DNA from: Thioclava sp. GXIMD2076
GTDB taxonomy: Bacteria > Pseudomonadota > Alphaproteobacteria > Rhodobacterales > Rhodobacteraceae
Assembly: GCF_037949795.1 (NCBI RefSeq)
Contig: NZ_CP149933.1
Location: forward strand, 310,001 to 374,000
DNA: 64,000 bases
Direction: 5' to 3'
Shown here: positions 40,826 to 49,584 of the stretch, in pieces
How positions within the stretch are numbered: the first letter of the stretch is position 1
Layout of the letters: every line of letters starts with the position of its first letter
Position numbers and translations under genes: made by a program
Notes under the pieces: model-generated
The model's database searches: none
The model's input: the letters and a program-made list of their open reading frames with translations, nothing else
What the model was told of the DNA's origin: nothing

Positions 40826-41688
40826 AGAGCCCCCAGAGCGGCGCGTAGCCTGAGTGCGAAATCCGCCCCTGCCAACGGCCCGCCATAGGCATTGAGCCCC
40901 GATAGCTGATAGACCCGCCCCGCGCGCACGGCAGGTAACGCCTGCCAGAGGGCCGAACGCTCCAGCGCGCCGCGCGCCAGCGCAGGCACGGGCGCGCAGA
41001 TCACAATTGCCGCATCCTCCCGCTCCGCCAATGCCTGTAGCGGCACAGGGGCCGCAAAGGAGAACTGTGTGGGCCGGTCCCATGCAGTCTCCAAGCCCAT
41101 GGCCTGCGCCACCGATCCGAAGAGACTATCCGTCCCGAAGACACGCAGATGGCGCGCATCGCCGATCTCCACGAGATAGAGCGGGCGCGCCGCGAGCCCC
41201 TGCCCCGCGCCCGCAACCTGTTCGGCCAGCGCATCGGCGCGTGCAGCCCCCGCTGCACGGTCGCCCAGCCGTTCGGCCAGCGCGGGAAGGGCGGCAAGAC
41301 AGCGGGTCCAAGGGGTCTCGGGCTGATAATAGAACGCCTCGATTTCCACGGGCGCGATCCGTGCGAGCTGCGCCTCGATGCTACTGTAGAAAGGCGAGGA
41401 CAGGATCAGATCGGGGCGGCAGATTTGTAAAAGCTCCAGATTGGGGCTGCCGCGCAGGCCCAGATCGGTCACGCCCTGCGGGAGAACCGGCTGCGCCACA
41501 CGCGCGCGGAACTGGCGCAGCTCGCAGGCCGCCACCGGCACCTGCCCCAGGGCCAAAGCCGTATCCATCATCGCCCAGTCAATTGCCGCCAGCCGCTCAG
41601 GCGGCGCGGCCCGTGCAGAACCTGCACGGGCCGCGCCCCCGATAAGGGTCAGAGCGCCTGCGACAAACTGGCGCCGAGCGATCACCAT
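40822..41688 (-). CDS. Iron-siderophore substrate-binding protein (FhuD-like)
   Basis: The 288-residue protein has an RR-containing leader (IARRQFVAGA, cleavage near ARAA-P, residue about 28) and a class III helical-backbone binding fold, with SPNLELLQICRPDLIL and VYQLSGLNAYGG. It takes the ferric siderophore from the TonB receptor and delivers it to the double permease. The gene overlaps the receptor gene by 7 bases. The leader-coding part contains a 16-bp perfect hairpin (41603-41637). Confidence 0.9.
   Translation of the reverse strand: MVIARRQFVAGALTLIGGAARAGSARAAPPERLAAIDWAMMDTALALGQVPVAACELRQFRARVAQPVLPQGVTDLGLRGSPNLELLQICRPDLILSSPFYSSIEAQLARIAPVEIEAFYYQPETPWTRCLAALPALAERLGDRAAGAARADALAEQVAGAGQGLAARPLYLVEIGDARHLRVFGTDSLFGSVAQAMGLETAWDRPTQFSFAAPVPLQALAEREDAAIVICAPVPALARGALERSALWQALPAVRAGRVYQLSGLNAYGGPLAGADFALRLRAALGAL
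41603..41637 (-). other. 16-bp perfect hairpin in the FhuD-like leader-coding region
   Basis: Bases 41603-41618 are perfectly complementary to 41622-41637, with a 3-base loop. It starts about 45 bases after the receptor stop on the minus-strand message and covers codons 18-29 of the binding protein. No T-run follows. Stability and place suggest protection of the receptor mRNA 3' end or a translational brake. Confidence 0.7.
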
Positions 41689-43799
41689 TTATGGGTCAGG
41701 CGCAACTGGACCGTGCGCCCGTCGCCATAATAGCAGCCATAATAGGCGCTGCAGCTGGCGACATAGGCCTTGTCGGTGACATTGCTGACATTGAGGGCCA
41801 GCGACGTATCGGCCGAGAGATCGTAACCGGCGCTCAGATCCAGCAGGGTCACGTCGTCGAGCTTGTAGGTATTGGCCGCATCATTATAGCGCGCGCCGAT
41901 ATAGCGGATGCCGCCGCCAAGGCTGAGCCCCTCGAGCTGGCCTTGGGTGAAATCATGGGTCAGCCACAGATTGGCGCTATGTTCGGGCGCATTTCCAAGC
42001 TCATTACCGATATTGTCCCCCTTGGTCTGCTCGGTTTCGTTCCATGTATAGCTGCCACGCAGGTTCCAGTTATGCGCAAGATTGGCCGTCGCCTCGATCT
42101 CGATGCCCTTCGAGCGGACCTCGCCGATCTGGCGGGTGCCCGAGATGCCGTTCTCTACCACAGAAGATGACACATTGCTCTGCGTCAGATCGAAGGCCGC
42201 CACGCTGAACAGCCCGTCAAAGCCTGCGGGCTGGTATTTTACGCCCAGTTCCCACTGCTTGCCCTTGGTGGGCTCGAGCGCATTGCCATCGATATCAGCG
42301 CCGGTCGAGGGCACATCGAAAGAGGTCGCATAGCTGGCATAGGGGGCCATGCCATTGTCGAACAGATAGGACAGACCCACGCGGCCCGTGGTCGCCTCCG
42401 CATCGATCCCCAGATCGCTATTGCCGTAATTGGTGACCTGTGTGCCGCTCTGGCTGATCCAGTCATGGCGCAGCGCGAGCGAGCCGTGCCAGTTGCCCCA
42501 TGTGATCTCGTCCTGCCCGTAGAGCGAGCTTTGCTTGAGCACCAGATCGGTCTGGCTGGTATACCATGGCGCTGTCGGATTGCCGCCATCATAGATGGGG
42601 TTCGACAGGCTGAGACTGTCCATATAGGCGAATTCGGTCGAGATGGAGGAGTCGAAACGGCGCTGCTCTGCCCCCACCAGAACCGAATGGGTCACTTGCC
42701 CGAAGGTGAAAGTGTTGGTTGCCCGCAGATCGAGATCCGCGGTCTGGCTATGTTCGCCATTATAGGAAATGCCGCGCGTGATCGTGTCACCATCGGCCAC
42801 GGTGTTGGAGGTATAGGGCGCCTCGTAATCCCAATCGAGATCCTGATAGCGGAAGCCGCCCTGCAGCTGCCATCCCGCGCCCAGATCCTGCTTTACCTCG
42901 AACCCGATATTAGCGGTAGTGCGGTCGCTGTCATCGGCACCGGTATCGCCGAAATAGAAGCTGCGGAGCCTGTCGTCATCGACCTGCCCCAACAGATCAT
43001 AGGGCACGCCCACGGGGCTGACGGGGCGGTCTTTCTGGTAGGAGCCGAGAAACTGGATCTCCGTCCCATCCTGCGGCGTCCAGCGGGTGGCAAGACCCAG
43101 ATAGCCGCGGGTATTCTTGATCTCGTCGACATTGCCCTCGCTATCGCGGGCCACAGCCGTCACCCGCGCCGAGACATCATCGGACAGCGCCTTGTTCCAG
43201 TCGAGGAAGACCTCGTTGGATTTCGGGCTACCAACGCCCACACCGGCCTCGGCGAAATCGGCATTATAGGCGCGTTTTTGCACCTGATTGATCACACCGC
43301 CCGGAATGCCCGAGCCGTAAAGCACCGAAGCCGGCCCCTTCAGGATCTCGATCCGCTCGGTCGAATAGATCTCGAAGGACGGCGCGCCCTGTGCCCGAAG
43401 GATACGCAGCCCGTTGAGGAATTGCGCATTGGCGCCATCGAACCCGCGGATCACGGGAGCATCGAAACGCGGATCGGTGCCGTAAGGCTCGGCCAGAATG
43501 CCCGCGCTATAGCCCAGCGTGTCGCCCAATGTCGTAGCACCCTGATCCTCGATCTGGTCACCGGTGATGACCGAAACCGATTGCGGCACCTCGAGGATGG
43601 GCGTAGCGGTTTTGGTCGCGGTCGAGGAATCATTGGCGACATAGCCCGCAACAGGGGCGGTGGTATCGCCCGATCCGGTCACCACGATCTCGTCGAGGGC
43701 GACAAGATCGGTGGTCGACTGGGCGAACCCAGTGGTGCCGAAGGCAAGGGAGAAGGCGGCAAGGCTGGTGCCGGTCAGAAGCGTGCAGCGCAGGGACAT
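41682..43799 (-). CDS. TonB-dependent siderophore receptor
   Basis: The 705-residue outer-membrane protein has a signal peptide (cleavage near GFA-Q, residue 26), a TonB-box-like DEIVVTG at about 36-42, a plug domain with EVPQSVSVITGDQI and RIEILKGPASVLYG, and a 22-strand barrel ending in a terminal aromatic residue (LTHKW). The GGVINQVQKRA motif is typical of FhuA/FpvA-type siderophore receptors. It imports a ferric siderophore into the periplasm. It is preceded by the AraC gene on the same strand (70-base gap), which likely activates it when the siderophore is present. Confidence 0.94.
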   Translation of the reverse strand: MSLRCTLLTGTSLAAFSLAFGTTGFAQSTTDLVALDEIVVTGSGDTTAPVAGYVANDSSTATKTATPILEVPQSVSVITGDQIEDQGATTLGDTLGYSAGILAEPYGTDPRFDAPVIRGFDGANAQFLNGLRILRAQGAPSFEIYSTERIEILKGPASVLYGSGIPGGVINQVQKRAYNADFAEAGVGVGSPKSNEVFLDWNKALSDDVSARVTAVARDSEGNVDEIKNTRGYLGLATRWTPQDGTEIQFLGSYQKDRPVSPVGVPYDLLGQVDDDRLRSFYFGDTGADDSDRTTANIGFEVKQDLGAGWQLQGGFRYQDLDWDYEAPYTSNTVADGDTITRGISYNGEHSQTADLDLRATNTFTFGQVTHSVLVGAEQRRFDSSISTEFAYMDSLSLSNPIYDGGNPTAPWYTSQTDLVLKQSSLYGQDEITWGNWHGSLALRHDWISQSGTQVTNYGNSDLGIDAEATTGRVGLSYLFDNGMAPYASYATSFDVPSTGADIDGNALEPTKGKQWELGVKYQPAGFDGLFSVAAFDLTQSNVSSSVVENGISGTRQIGEVRSKGIEIEATANLAHNWNLRGSYTWNETEQTKGDNIGNELGNAPEHSANLWLTHDFTQGQLEGLSLGGGIRYIGARYNDAANTYKLDDVTLLDLSAGYDLSADTSLALNVSNVTDKAYVASCSAYYGCYYGDGRTVQLRLTHKW

Positions 43800-43830
43800 G
43801 GGTCAAGGATCCGTGAGAGAGAGATGATTT

Positions 43831-43851
43831 TTCCGAGTGTTTAAGTCGGAA
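43831..43851. promoter_or_regulatory. Operator candidate upstream of TonB receptor, TTCCGA-N9-TCGGAA
   Basis: A perfect 6+6 inverted repeat with 9-base spacer is centred at 43841, about 42 bases upstream of the receptor ATG and between the AraC stop and receptor start. It could bind the AraC regulator or an iron-responsive repressor. It does not match the Fur or TGA-N9-TCA RirA patterns I know. Confidence 0.5.
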
Positions 43852-43869
43852 ATAGGGGCGCGCCTTGTA

Positions 43870-44781
43870 TCAGACCGCCGCGCTTTGAAGATTTCCGCCC
43901 AAACCCTGCCCGCGCTGTGCCTGCCGCCAGCGTGCGGGTGGCGCGCCGTGAAGTTCACGGAACACACGGCTGAAATGTGCCTGATCGGCAAAGCCACATC
44001 GCGCGGCGATCTGGGCCAGTCCCAGATCGCTCTCGCGCATCAGACGGGCGGCCTCTGCGGCCCGTTTGGCGCTGATCCACCGCGCCGGTGTCTGGCCGGT
44101 GCTCTGGCGAAAGGCGCGCGGGAACCAGCTCTCGGACAACCCCGCCACTCCGGCGAGTTGGGCAATGCTGAGCGGCACATCCAGATGGGCGGCGACATGA
44201 TCCTCGATCCGGCGCAGGGTTGCAGGTGGCAGCCCGCCCTTGGCCGGAGGCGCAGAGGGCGCCTGCGCCAGATCGAACACCTCGCAAAGAAGCGCCGAGA
44301 GAAGCCCGTCCAGCATCGCATCGGGACGCGAGGGGCAGCTGACCTGCCCCGCCATCAGCGCCGCGATCTGGGTCAGGCTCTCGGCCTGCGGCAGAAACAG
44401 GGGGGCCTGCCTGGAGAGCATGTGCGGACCCATCTCTGCGAGCCGCTGCTGTAGCGGCCCTGCCTGAAGATGTAGGTCGAGATGGGCGTAATCCTGCGCC
44501 GAAAACGCCTCGGACCAGAGCGGCATATGCGCCGGAATATAGAACGCCCCGACGCCTTTCTGCCATGGCGCGTCAGAGCGCGTGCGCAGCCCCATCTCGG
44601 GTGCCTGCCCGCCAAGAAACACAATCAGCCGCGGATCGGGGGAGCGATAATACCCGCCGCCGCCCGTCTCGCTGCGCGCGTGCCAGACATCGGCCACCAC
44701 CCCCTCCCAGCGACGCCATGATAGCGGCTGCGTGACCCGCAGCGCGCGGGTCTGCGCGGTCATATTCGGCATGAAACTCAT
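43870..44781 (-). CDS. AraC-family transcriptional regulator
   Basis: The 303-residue protein ends in two helix-turn-helix units (LSIAQLAGVAGLSESWFPRAF and LGLAQIAARCGFADQAHFSRVF) followed by the PPARWR tail. The N-terminal half should sense the ferric siderophore, as in PchR-type regulators. ATG 44781 overlaps the SIP-gene stop in ATGA. Its gene lies directly upstream of the TonB receptor. Confidence 0.9.
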   Translation of the reverse strand: MSFMPNMTAQTRALRVTQPLSWRRWEGVVADVWHARSETGGGGYYRSPDPRLIVFLGGQAPEMGLRTRSDAPWQKGVGAFYIPAHMPLWSEAFSAQDYAHLDLHLQAGPLQQRLAEMGPHMLSRQAPLFLPQAESLTQIAALMAGQVSCPSRPDAMLDGLLSALLCEVFDLAQAPSAPPAKGGLPPATLRRIEDHVAAHLDVPLSIAQLAGVAGLSESWFPRAFRQSTGQTPARWISAKRAAEAARLMRESDLGLAQIAARCGFADQAHFSRVFRELHGAPPARWRQAQRGQGLGGNLQSAAV

Positions 44782-45839
44782 TTCGGGGCGGTCCAGTAAC
44801 CCGCCAGATAGCAGCACGTCTTGGGCAGGGCAGCTTCCTCGAGAAACAGTTTGCGCGCGGCGCGGATCATTCCCTGCTCGCCTGCAATCCATAGCTGGAA
44901 GGGCGCACGAGCATCGGGCAACGGAAGATGGGGAAGATGATGGGCCAGATGCTCGTCCTGCGCGCGGTCGAGCCAGTGGAGCGTCACGCCCGCGGGAAGA
45001 TCGGCAATCAGCCGGTCCGCCGGATCGCCGGTCTCGACCAGCACGAAGCCGCGCTGATCGGGCGGCGCATTGCGCAGGATATGGCGGATTGCAGGAAGGG
45101 CGGTCTCGTCTCCGGCCATCACCAGCGTGGTGCTGCCATCAGCCGCCAGATCCGGCATCTCGCCGCCTCCCGGACCCGCGATGACCACCTGTGCCCCCGC
45201 CCGCGCGGTCTGCGCCCAATGGGTGGCCGGGCCGCCCTTATGCTCGAACAGATCGAAGGTGAAACTGTGATCCTGCGGGTCGAAATCGACAAAGGTGAAG
45301 ACGGCGCGATGCAGCTTGTCCGCGCCCGCAGGCCAGACCGTCCGCCCTGCCACATTGAGGCTCGGCCAGACAGGCGCACGGCCCTCGGGCGGCAGAAGCA
45401 GCGAGAAATGCATGCCACCGGTCATCAGCGCCGCAAGCCCCGCACAGCGCAACCGCAACCGCAGGAAATGCGGCGAGAGGCGGCGAACCGAGACCAGTTG
45501 CGCCTCGTGCATATTGGCCGGAAGCGCCCCTTCCTGCCCCAGCCCTTCCCATTGCAGACGATCCACAAGGCCCGGCGCGATATGATCGATCAAAAAGGCC
45601 GCCGTATCGCAGAGGCGCTGACGCCCTGCCGCGTCATGCGCCGAGACCGCGACATGCAGCCCCGCCCCGCGCCGCTCGATCCGCCAATGGCCCGCGCTAT
45701 CGCGGGCCTCGACAGACCCTCCGGCAGCCGAGAAACTGGACCCGTAGCTCTGCAGATACTCCGACAGGCGGATCATGAAATCGGACGGACAGGAGAAGGA
45801 TACGGAGGCCGCAGCGGCAAAGGTTTGAGCGACAGACAT
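44778..45839 (-). CDS. DUF2218-siderophore-interacting protein fusion (ferric-siderophore reductase)
   Basis: The 353-residue protein has an N-terminal DUF2218 domain (about residues 20-100) joined to a SIP/ViuB-type FAD-binding reductase: HFLRLRLRC, the substrate segment GGMHFSLLLPP, GDETALPAIRHIL and a C-terminal CCYLAGYWTAPK. It uses NAD(P)H to reduce the iron of the imported chelate so that it is released in the cytoplasm. It overlaps the AraC gene by 4 bases. The upstream spacer has a plausible promoter. Confidence 0.88.
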   Translation of the reverse strand: MSVAQTFAAAASVSFSCPSDFMIRLSEYLQSYGSSFSAAGGSVEARDSAGHWRIERRGAGLHVAVSAHDAAGRQRLCDTAAFLIDHIAPGLVDRLQWEGLGQEGALPANMHEAQLVSVRRLSPHFLRLRLRCAGLAALMTGGMHFSLLLPPEGRAPVWPSLNVAGRTVWPAGADKLHRAVFTFVDFDPQDHSFTFDLFEHKGGPATHWAQTARAGAQVVIAGPGGGEMPDLAADGSTTLVMAGDETALPAIRHILRNAPPDQRGFVLVETGDPADRLIADLPAGVTLHWLDRAQDEHLAHHLPHLPLPDARAPFQLWIAGEQGMIRAARKLFLEEAALPKTCCYLAGYWTAPK

Positions 45840-45869
45840 GGAGCCTCGGGCGTGAGAGGGACGTGCCCT

Positions 45870-45899
45870 TTATTACCTGATAGTTTTGGTCGGGATCAA
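45870..45899 (-). promoter_or_regulatory. Putative promoter of the siderophore operon
   Basis: On the minus strand TTGATC (45899-45894) and TAATAA (45875-45870) are separated by 18 bases, about 30 bases upstream of the SIP ATG. Prediction from consensus similarity only. Confidence 0.35.
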
Positions 45900-45946
45900 G
45901 CCCCGTCCCACCGCCTGTCCACCAATGCACCGCAACCTTCTGGCCT

Positions 45947-46699
45947 CTAAAGGATTTCGCCCCCGTCAATGACCAGCGCGAGCCCCGTCACAAAGCCCGA
46001 TTTGGGCGAGGCAAGATAGAGTATGCCAGCTGCGATCTCATCGACCGAGGCCCAGCGACCCATCGGAATCGTCTCCGATACATAGGATTCGAGACCAGCC
46101 CGACCGCCCATCTGTTTCTCGAAACCGGCATTGAAGGGCGTATCGACAAACCCCGGACAGAGCGCATTAAAGCGGATATTGTCGCGCGCGTAATCGGCGG
46201 CCATCTGCTTGACCATCGCCACAGCCGCGTGTTTGGTCGTGGCATAGGAGATCATCTCGCGGTCGAACTGGCAGCCCGAATTGGAGGCTGTGATGATCAC
46301 CGAGCCGCCACCGCGCGCGCGCATCGGCGCCACCACCTCGCGCGAGATCACGAAATGCGCGCGCACATTCAGCGCCCATGCCGCATCCATCTGATCGGGG
46401 GTGACCTGTTCGAGCTTACCGGGGATCTGGATGCCTGCATGGCTGTGCAGGATATCGATACCCTTGCGCGCCACCACATCGGCCACCAGCGCCTTGATGC
46501 CCGCGTCATCGCGCATATCCAGCGCATGGGCCTCGCCCTGCCCGCCTGCGATCCTGATCTGGGCGAGCGTTTCATCGGCCAGATCGTGGCGCAGATCGGT
46601 CACCACCACATAGGCGCCCGCTTCGGCCAATGCGATGGCGCTCGCGCGTCCGATACCGGAGCCTGCGCCGGTGACGAAGGCTGTACGATTGTCCAACAT
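45947..46699 (-). CDS. Short-chain dehydrogenase/reductase (SDR)
   Basis: The 250-residue enzyme has the NAD(P) site TGAGSGIG (residues 10-17), the catalytic Ser in ITASNSG, and Tyr/Lys in YATTK, with C-terminal SGFVTGLALVIDGG. It oxidises or reduces an alcohol/carbonyl in the cytoplasm. It is 18 bases after the PotC-like permease gene, so it probably acts on a compound brought in by that importer. The Asp after the second beta-strand (VVTDL) favours NAD(H). Confidence 0.9.
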   Translation of the reverse strand: MLDNRTAFVTGAGSGIGRASAIALAEAGAYVVVTDLRHDLADETLAQIRIAGGQGEAHALDMRDDAGIKALVADVVARKGIDILHSHAGIQIPGKLEQVTPDQMDAAWALNVRAHFVISREVVAPMRARGGGSVIITASNSGCQFDREMISYATTKHAAVAMVKQMAADYARDNIRFNALCPGFVDTPFNAGFEKQMGGRAGLESYVSETIPMGRWASVDEIAAGILYLASPKSGFVTGLALVIDGGEIL

Positions 46700-46717
46700 T
46701 TGGAACTCCTTTGGGGA

Positions 46718-47518
46718 TTAGCCCTTCGCACCACCTCGGCGCAGCAACAGTTGCGCGCCGATGAGAATGGTCAATGAGGCCAGCATGACCATCGTGCCGA
46801 TGGCATTGATTTCGGGGGTAACGCCGCGGCGGATCGAGGAGAAGACATAGATAGGAAGCGTCGTCTCGGAGCCTGCGACAAAGAAGGCGATGATGAAATC
46901 ATCGAAGGAGAAAGTGAAGGCCAGCAGGAAACCCGCCAGAATGGCCGGAGCGATGATCGGCAGCGTCACCTGAAAGAAGGTCCGCACGGGCGGGGTGCCA
47001 AGATCGGCGGCGGCCTCCAGCAGGGCGCGGTCGAAGCTTTCCAGACGCGCCCGCACGATCAGGATCACCAGCGACATCGTAAAGAGGCCATGCGCCGCAA
47101 TCAGCGAGCCCGAACCAAGCGACAGCCGCCAGCCGGTGAGCGCCTCGAGCCACGGGTTCACCAGATCAAAGACCGAGACCAGTGCAATCAGCGTGGCGAT
47201 CCCGATCACGATGCCGGGGATCATTACGGCCACCTGCACCAGCAGATCGAAAATGGCGCGCATCCGCCCCTTCATCTGCACCAGCGCCAGTGAGGCCAGT
47301 GTGCCGACAACCGCCGCCAGAAGTGCCGAGAAGAAGGCGATTTTGACCGAGGTCCAGAGCGCCTCCATCACGAAGGGATTATGCACCGCCTTGGCATACC
47401 ATTTGGTCGAGAACCCCTGCATCGCAGTGGCCGAGCGCCCCGCGCTAAAAGAGAACAGCGCGATGATACCGATCGGCAGATAGAGGAAGATATAGACGGC
47501 AAGCGCATAGAGACGCAT
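46718..47518 (-). CDS. Polyamine-type ABC permease (PotC-like)
   Basis: The 266-residue permease has six hydrophobic segments and the EAA loop EAAADLGTPPVRTFFQVTLP, with the PotC feature FSFDDFIIAFFVAG. ATG 47518 is one codon after an in-frame GTG, and GAGGG is suitably placed. It partners the PotB-like protein encoded 10 bases upstream. Confidence 0.92.
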   Translation of the reverse strand: MRLYALAVYIFLYLPIGIIALFSFSAGRSATAMQGFSTKWYAKAVHNPFVMEALWTSVKIAFFSALLAAVVGTLASLALVQMKGRMRAIFDLLVQVAVMIPGIVIGIATLIALVSVFDLVNPWLEALTGWRLSLGSGSLIAAHGLFTMSLVILIVRARLESFDRALLEAAADLGTPPVRTFFQVTLPIIAPAILAGFLLAFTFSFDDFIIAFFVAGSETTLPIYVFSSIRRGVTPEINAIGTMVMLASLTILIGAQLLLRRGGAKG

Positions 47519-47528
47519 CACAAAACCC

Positions 47529-48395
47529 TCACATCAGACCGGCATCGGACGCGCCGCCAAAGCGCTTCAGGATGCGGGTATAAAGACCGACGACCACCAG
47601 CATCAGCGCCACCAGCGCCACCGCCACAGCCGAGCCGAACGCCCAGTTGCGCGACTGAAGGAACAGATCGACCAGCGCATTACCGACAAAAAACACCTTG
47701 CCGCCGCCCAGAATGGCAGGGATCAGGAACTCGCCCATCAGCAGGATGAAGACCAGCATGGAACCCGTCAGGACACCGGGCATCGAAAGCGGCAGGGTGA
47801 TCTGGCAGAAGGCGCGCCACGGCGGGGTGCCAAGGTCGGCGGCCGCCTCAAGCAGACGCTTGTCGAGTTTCTCAAGCGCCACATAGATCGGGAAGACCAT
47901 CAGCGGCAGATAGCCATAGACGATCCCCACCAGCACCGCGAAAGGCGTGTTGATCAGCCGCAGCCCCTCGATGCCGAAGACTTCCAGAAGTTGCGGGATG
48001 CCCTTGCCGCCTAGCAGGAAGATCCACGCATAGGACCGGATGAGGATCGAGGTCCAGAAAGGCACGATCACCAGCACCAGAAGCAGCGTCTTCCATTTGG
48101 CACTGACCTTGACGGCCAGAAAATAGGCCAGCGGATAGGCGATGATCAGCGAGGCGATCGTGCCGATGGGGGCCAGCGTCAGCGTGTTGCGGAAGGCCGC
48201 GAAACGCGCGGGCAGGTTGGCGTATTGCTCGAGACTGAAACCCGGCGCGTAGCCTCCCACGGCAGACCGGCTACCGAAGGAGAAAATCAGGACGACGATG
48301 AGGGGCAGCACCAGCATCGCGCCATACCAGAGCCCCGCAGGCGTCAGCAGAAGCGCCTTGGCGCGTTTGGAAGATGTGCTCATCACCGTCGCCAT
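47529..48395 (-). CDS. Polyamine-type ABC permease (PotB-like)
   Basis: The 288-residue permease shows the PotB pattern VPFWTSILIRSYAWIFLLG and the EAA loop EAAADLGTPPWRAFCQITLP, with GEFLIPAILGG. It forms the inner-membrane channel with PotC. It begins 4 bases after the binding-protein stop. An internal ATG (residue 5) is an alternative start. Confidence 0.92.
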   Translation of the reverse strand: MATVMSTSSKRAKALLLTPAGLWYGAMLVLPLIVVLIFSFGSRSAVGGYAPGFSLEQYANLPARFAAFRNTLTLAPIGTIASLIIAYPLAYFLAVKVSAKWKTLLLVLVIVPFWTSILIRSYAWIFLLGGKGIPQLLEVFGIEGLRLINTPFAVLVGIVYGYLPLMVFPIYVALEKLDKRLLEAAADLGTPPWRAFCQITLPLSMPGVLTGSMLVFILLMGEFLIPAILGGGKVFFVGNALVDLFLQSRNWAFGSAVAVALVALMLVVVGLYTRILKRFGGASDAGLM

Positions 48396-48399
48396 CCGA

Positions 48400-49551
48400 T
48401 CAGGCCGATTTGAAGCGGGCCATCAGCTCCGCACGGTTCGGGTCGGTCAGCGTGGCTGCCGCACCGAATTCTAGCGCTGAAAGCTTCTCAGCCGCCGGAT
48501 AAAGGATCGGGTCGTTCAACAGTTCCTCGGGCAGCAGTGCGTTCACGCGCTCGTCCGCCACCGGATAGCCATGCGCCAGCGCCTCGCGCTTGTCGACCTC
48601 GGGGTCGAGCAGGAAGTTGATCAGCGCATAGGCGGCCTCGCGATGGGGCGCATCCTTCGGGATGGCATAGAAATCGGACCAGATCTCACCGCCCTCTTTG
48701 CCAAGCTCGAAGCCGATCTCGGGCATGTCGGTGTTCATCTGCTTGCCGTCACCCGTCCAGCACATGGTCAGCCACGCATCGCCATTGCGCATCGCGGGCT
48801 GGTAATCGGACGCGATCGCATAGAGATGCGGCTTCACATCAATGAGCAGCTTCTCGGCATCGGCCAGCTCGGCGGGATCGACCGAATTGAAGCTATGGCC
48901 GAAATAGACCAGCGCATTGCCGATGGTGGTCAGCTGATAGTCATGAACCATCGCGCGGCCCGACCATTTGTCGCGGGCCCCATCGAAGAAGGTCTTCCAG
49001 CTATCGACCTTGCCGGTATGTTCGGAGTTGAAGGCAATCCCCGTGGTGCCCCAGTTCTTCGGCACGGCATAAAGCTTGCCATCGACCATCCCCGCATCCG
49101 AGAAGCGCTTCTCGAAAGCGGCTGCGTCGTAATTGGGGAGTTTCGTCAGGTCGAGCGGCTCGATCAGATCGGCGGCGACATAGGTCGAGATCGCGTAGTT
49201 CGTGGGCACGAACACATCCCAGCCCGAGCCACCGGCCTGCAGCTTGGCCAGCATTTCCTCATTCGAGCCGAAGACATTGACCTGCGTGTAAACGCCGGTC
49301 TTTTCCGCGAAAATGTCGAAGTTATCGGGGTCGTGATAGTTCGGCCAGGTGGCCAGCGCCACGCGGTCGCCCAGATCCTGTGCACGCGCGGCCCGCGGCA
49401 GGAGCGAGGGCATGGCGCCGCCCATCACCGCCATCGCCGTGCCAAGCCCCGTCACCCCCAGAAAATGGCGGCGTGAGACTGACCCCTTTTCAAAGCGGCG
49501 GAACTCTTCCATGAATTTCTTGCGCGAAATCGGTTGGTCATCTTGCGTCAT
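48400..49551 (-). CDS. Polyamine-type substrate-binding protein (PotD-like), Tat-exported
   Basis: The 383-residue protein has an unusually long N region before a strong twin-arginine motif (VSRRHFLGVTG, residues about 25-35; cleavage near ARA-Q). It continues as a PotD fold, with ATWPNYHDPDNFDIFAEKTG and DVFVPTNYAISTYVAADL. It probably binds putrescine, spermidine or a related amine. It lies between the ATPase and PotB genes. Confidence 0.92.
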   Translation of the reverse strand: MTQDDQPISRKKFMEEFRRFEKGSVSRRHFLGVTGLGTAMAVMGGAMPSLLPRAARAQDLGDRVALATWPNYHDPDNFDIFAEKTGVYTQVNVFGSNEEMLAKLQAGGSGWDVFVPTNYAISTYVAADLIEPLDLTKLPNYDAAAFEKRFSDAGMVDGKLYAVPKNWGTTGIAFNSEHTGKVDSWKTFFDGARDKWSGRAMVHDYQLTTIGNALVYFGHSFNSVDPAELADAEKLLIDVKPHLYAIASDYQPAMRNGDAWLTMCWTGDGKQMNTDMPEIGFELGKEGGEIWSDFYAIPKDAPHREAAYALINFLLDPEVDKREALAHGYPVADERVNALLPEELLNDPILYPAAEKLSALEFGAAATLTDPNRAELMARFKSA

Positions 49552-49584
49552 ATCTCTATTTCCCTGTTGTAATCGTTGAGGAAT

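Noticed and set aside
40825..41083. N-terminal extension of the double siderophore permease
   Set aside because: Runs through the binding-protein gene; ATGA overlap at 40822-40825 marks the natural start.
42465..43844. 459-residue plus-strand frame opposite the TonB receptor
   Set aside because: Antisense shadow; the minus strand encodes a complete receptor with signal peptide, plug and terminal aromatic residue.
45840..45946. Fur or RirA box ahead of the siderophore operon
   Set aside because: No match to the Fur 19-mer, ICE box or TGA-N9-TCA pattern could be seen; only a generic promoter is proposed.
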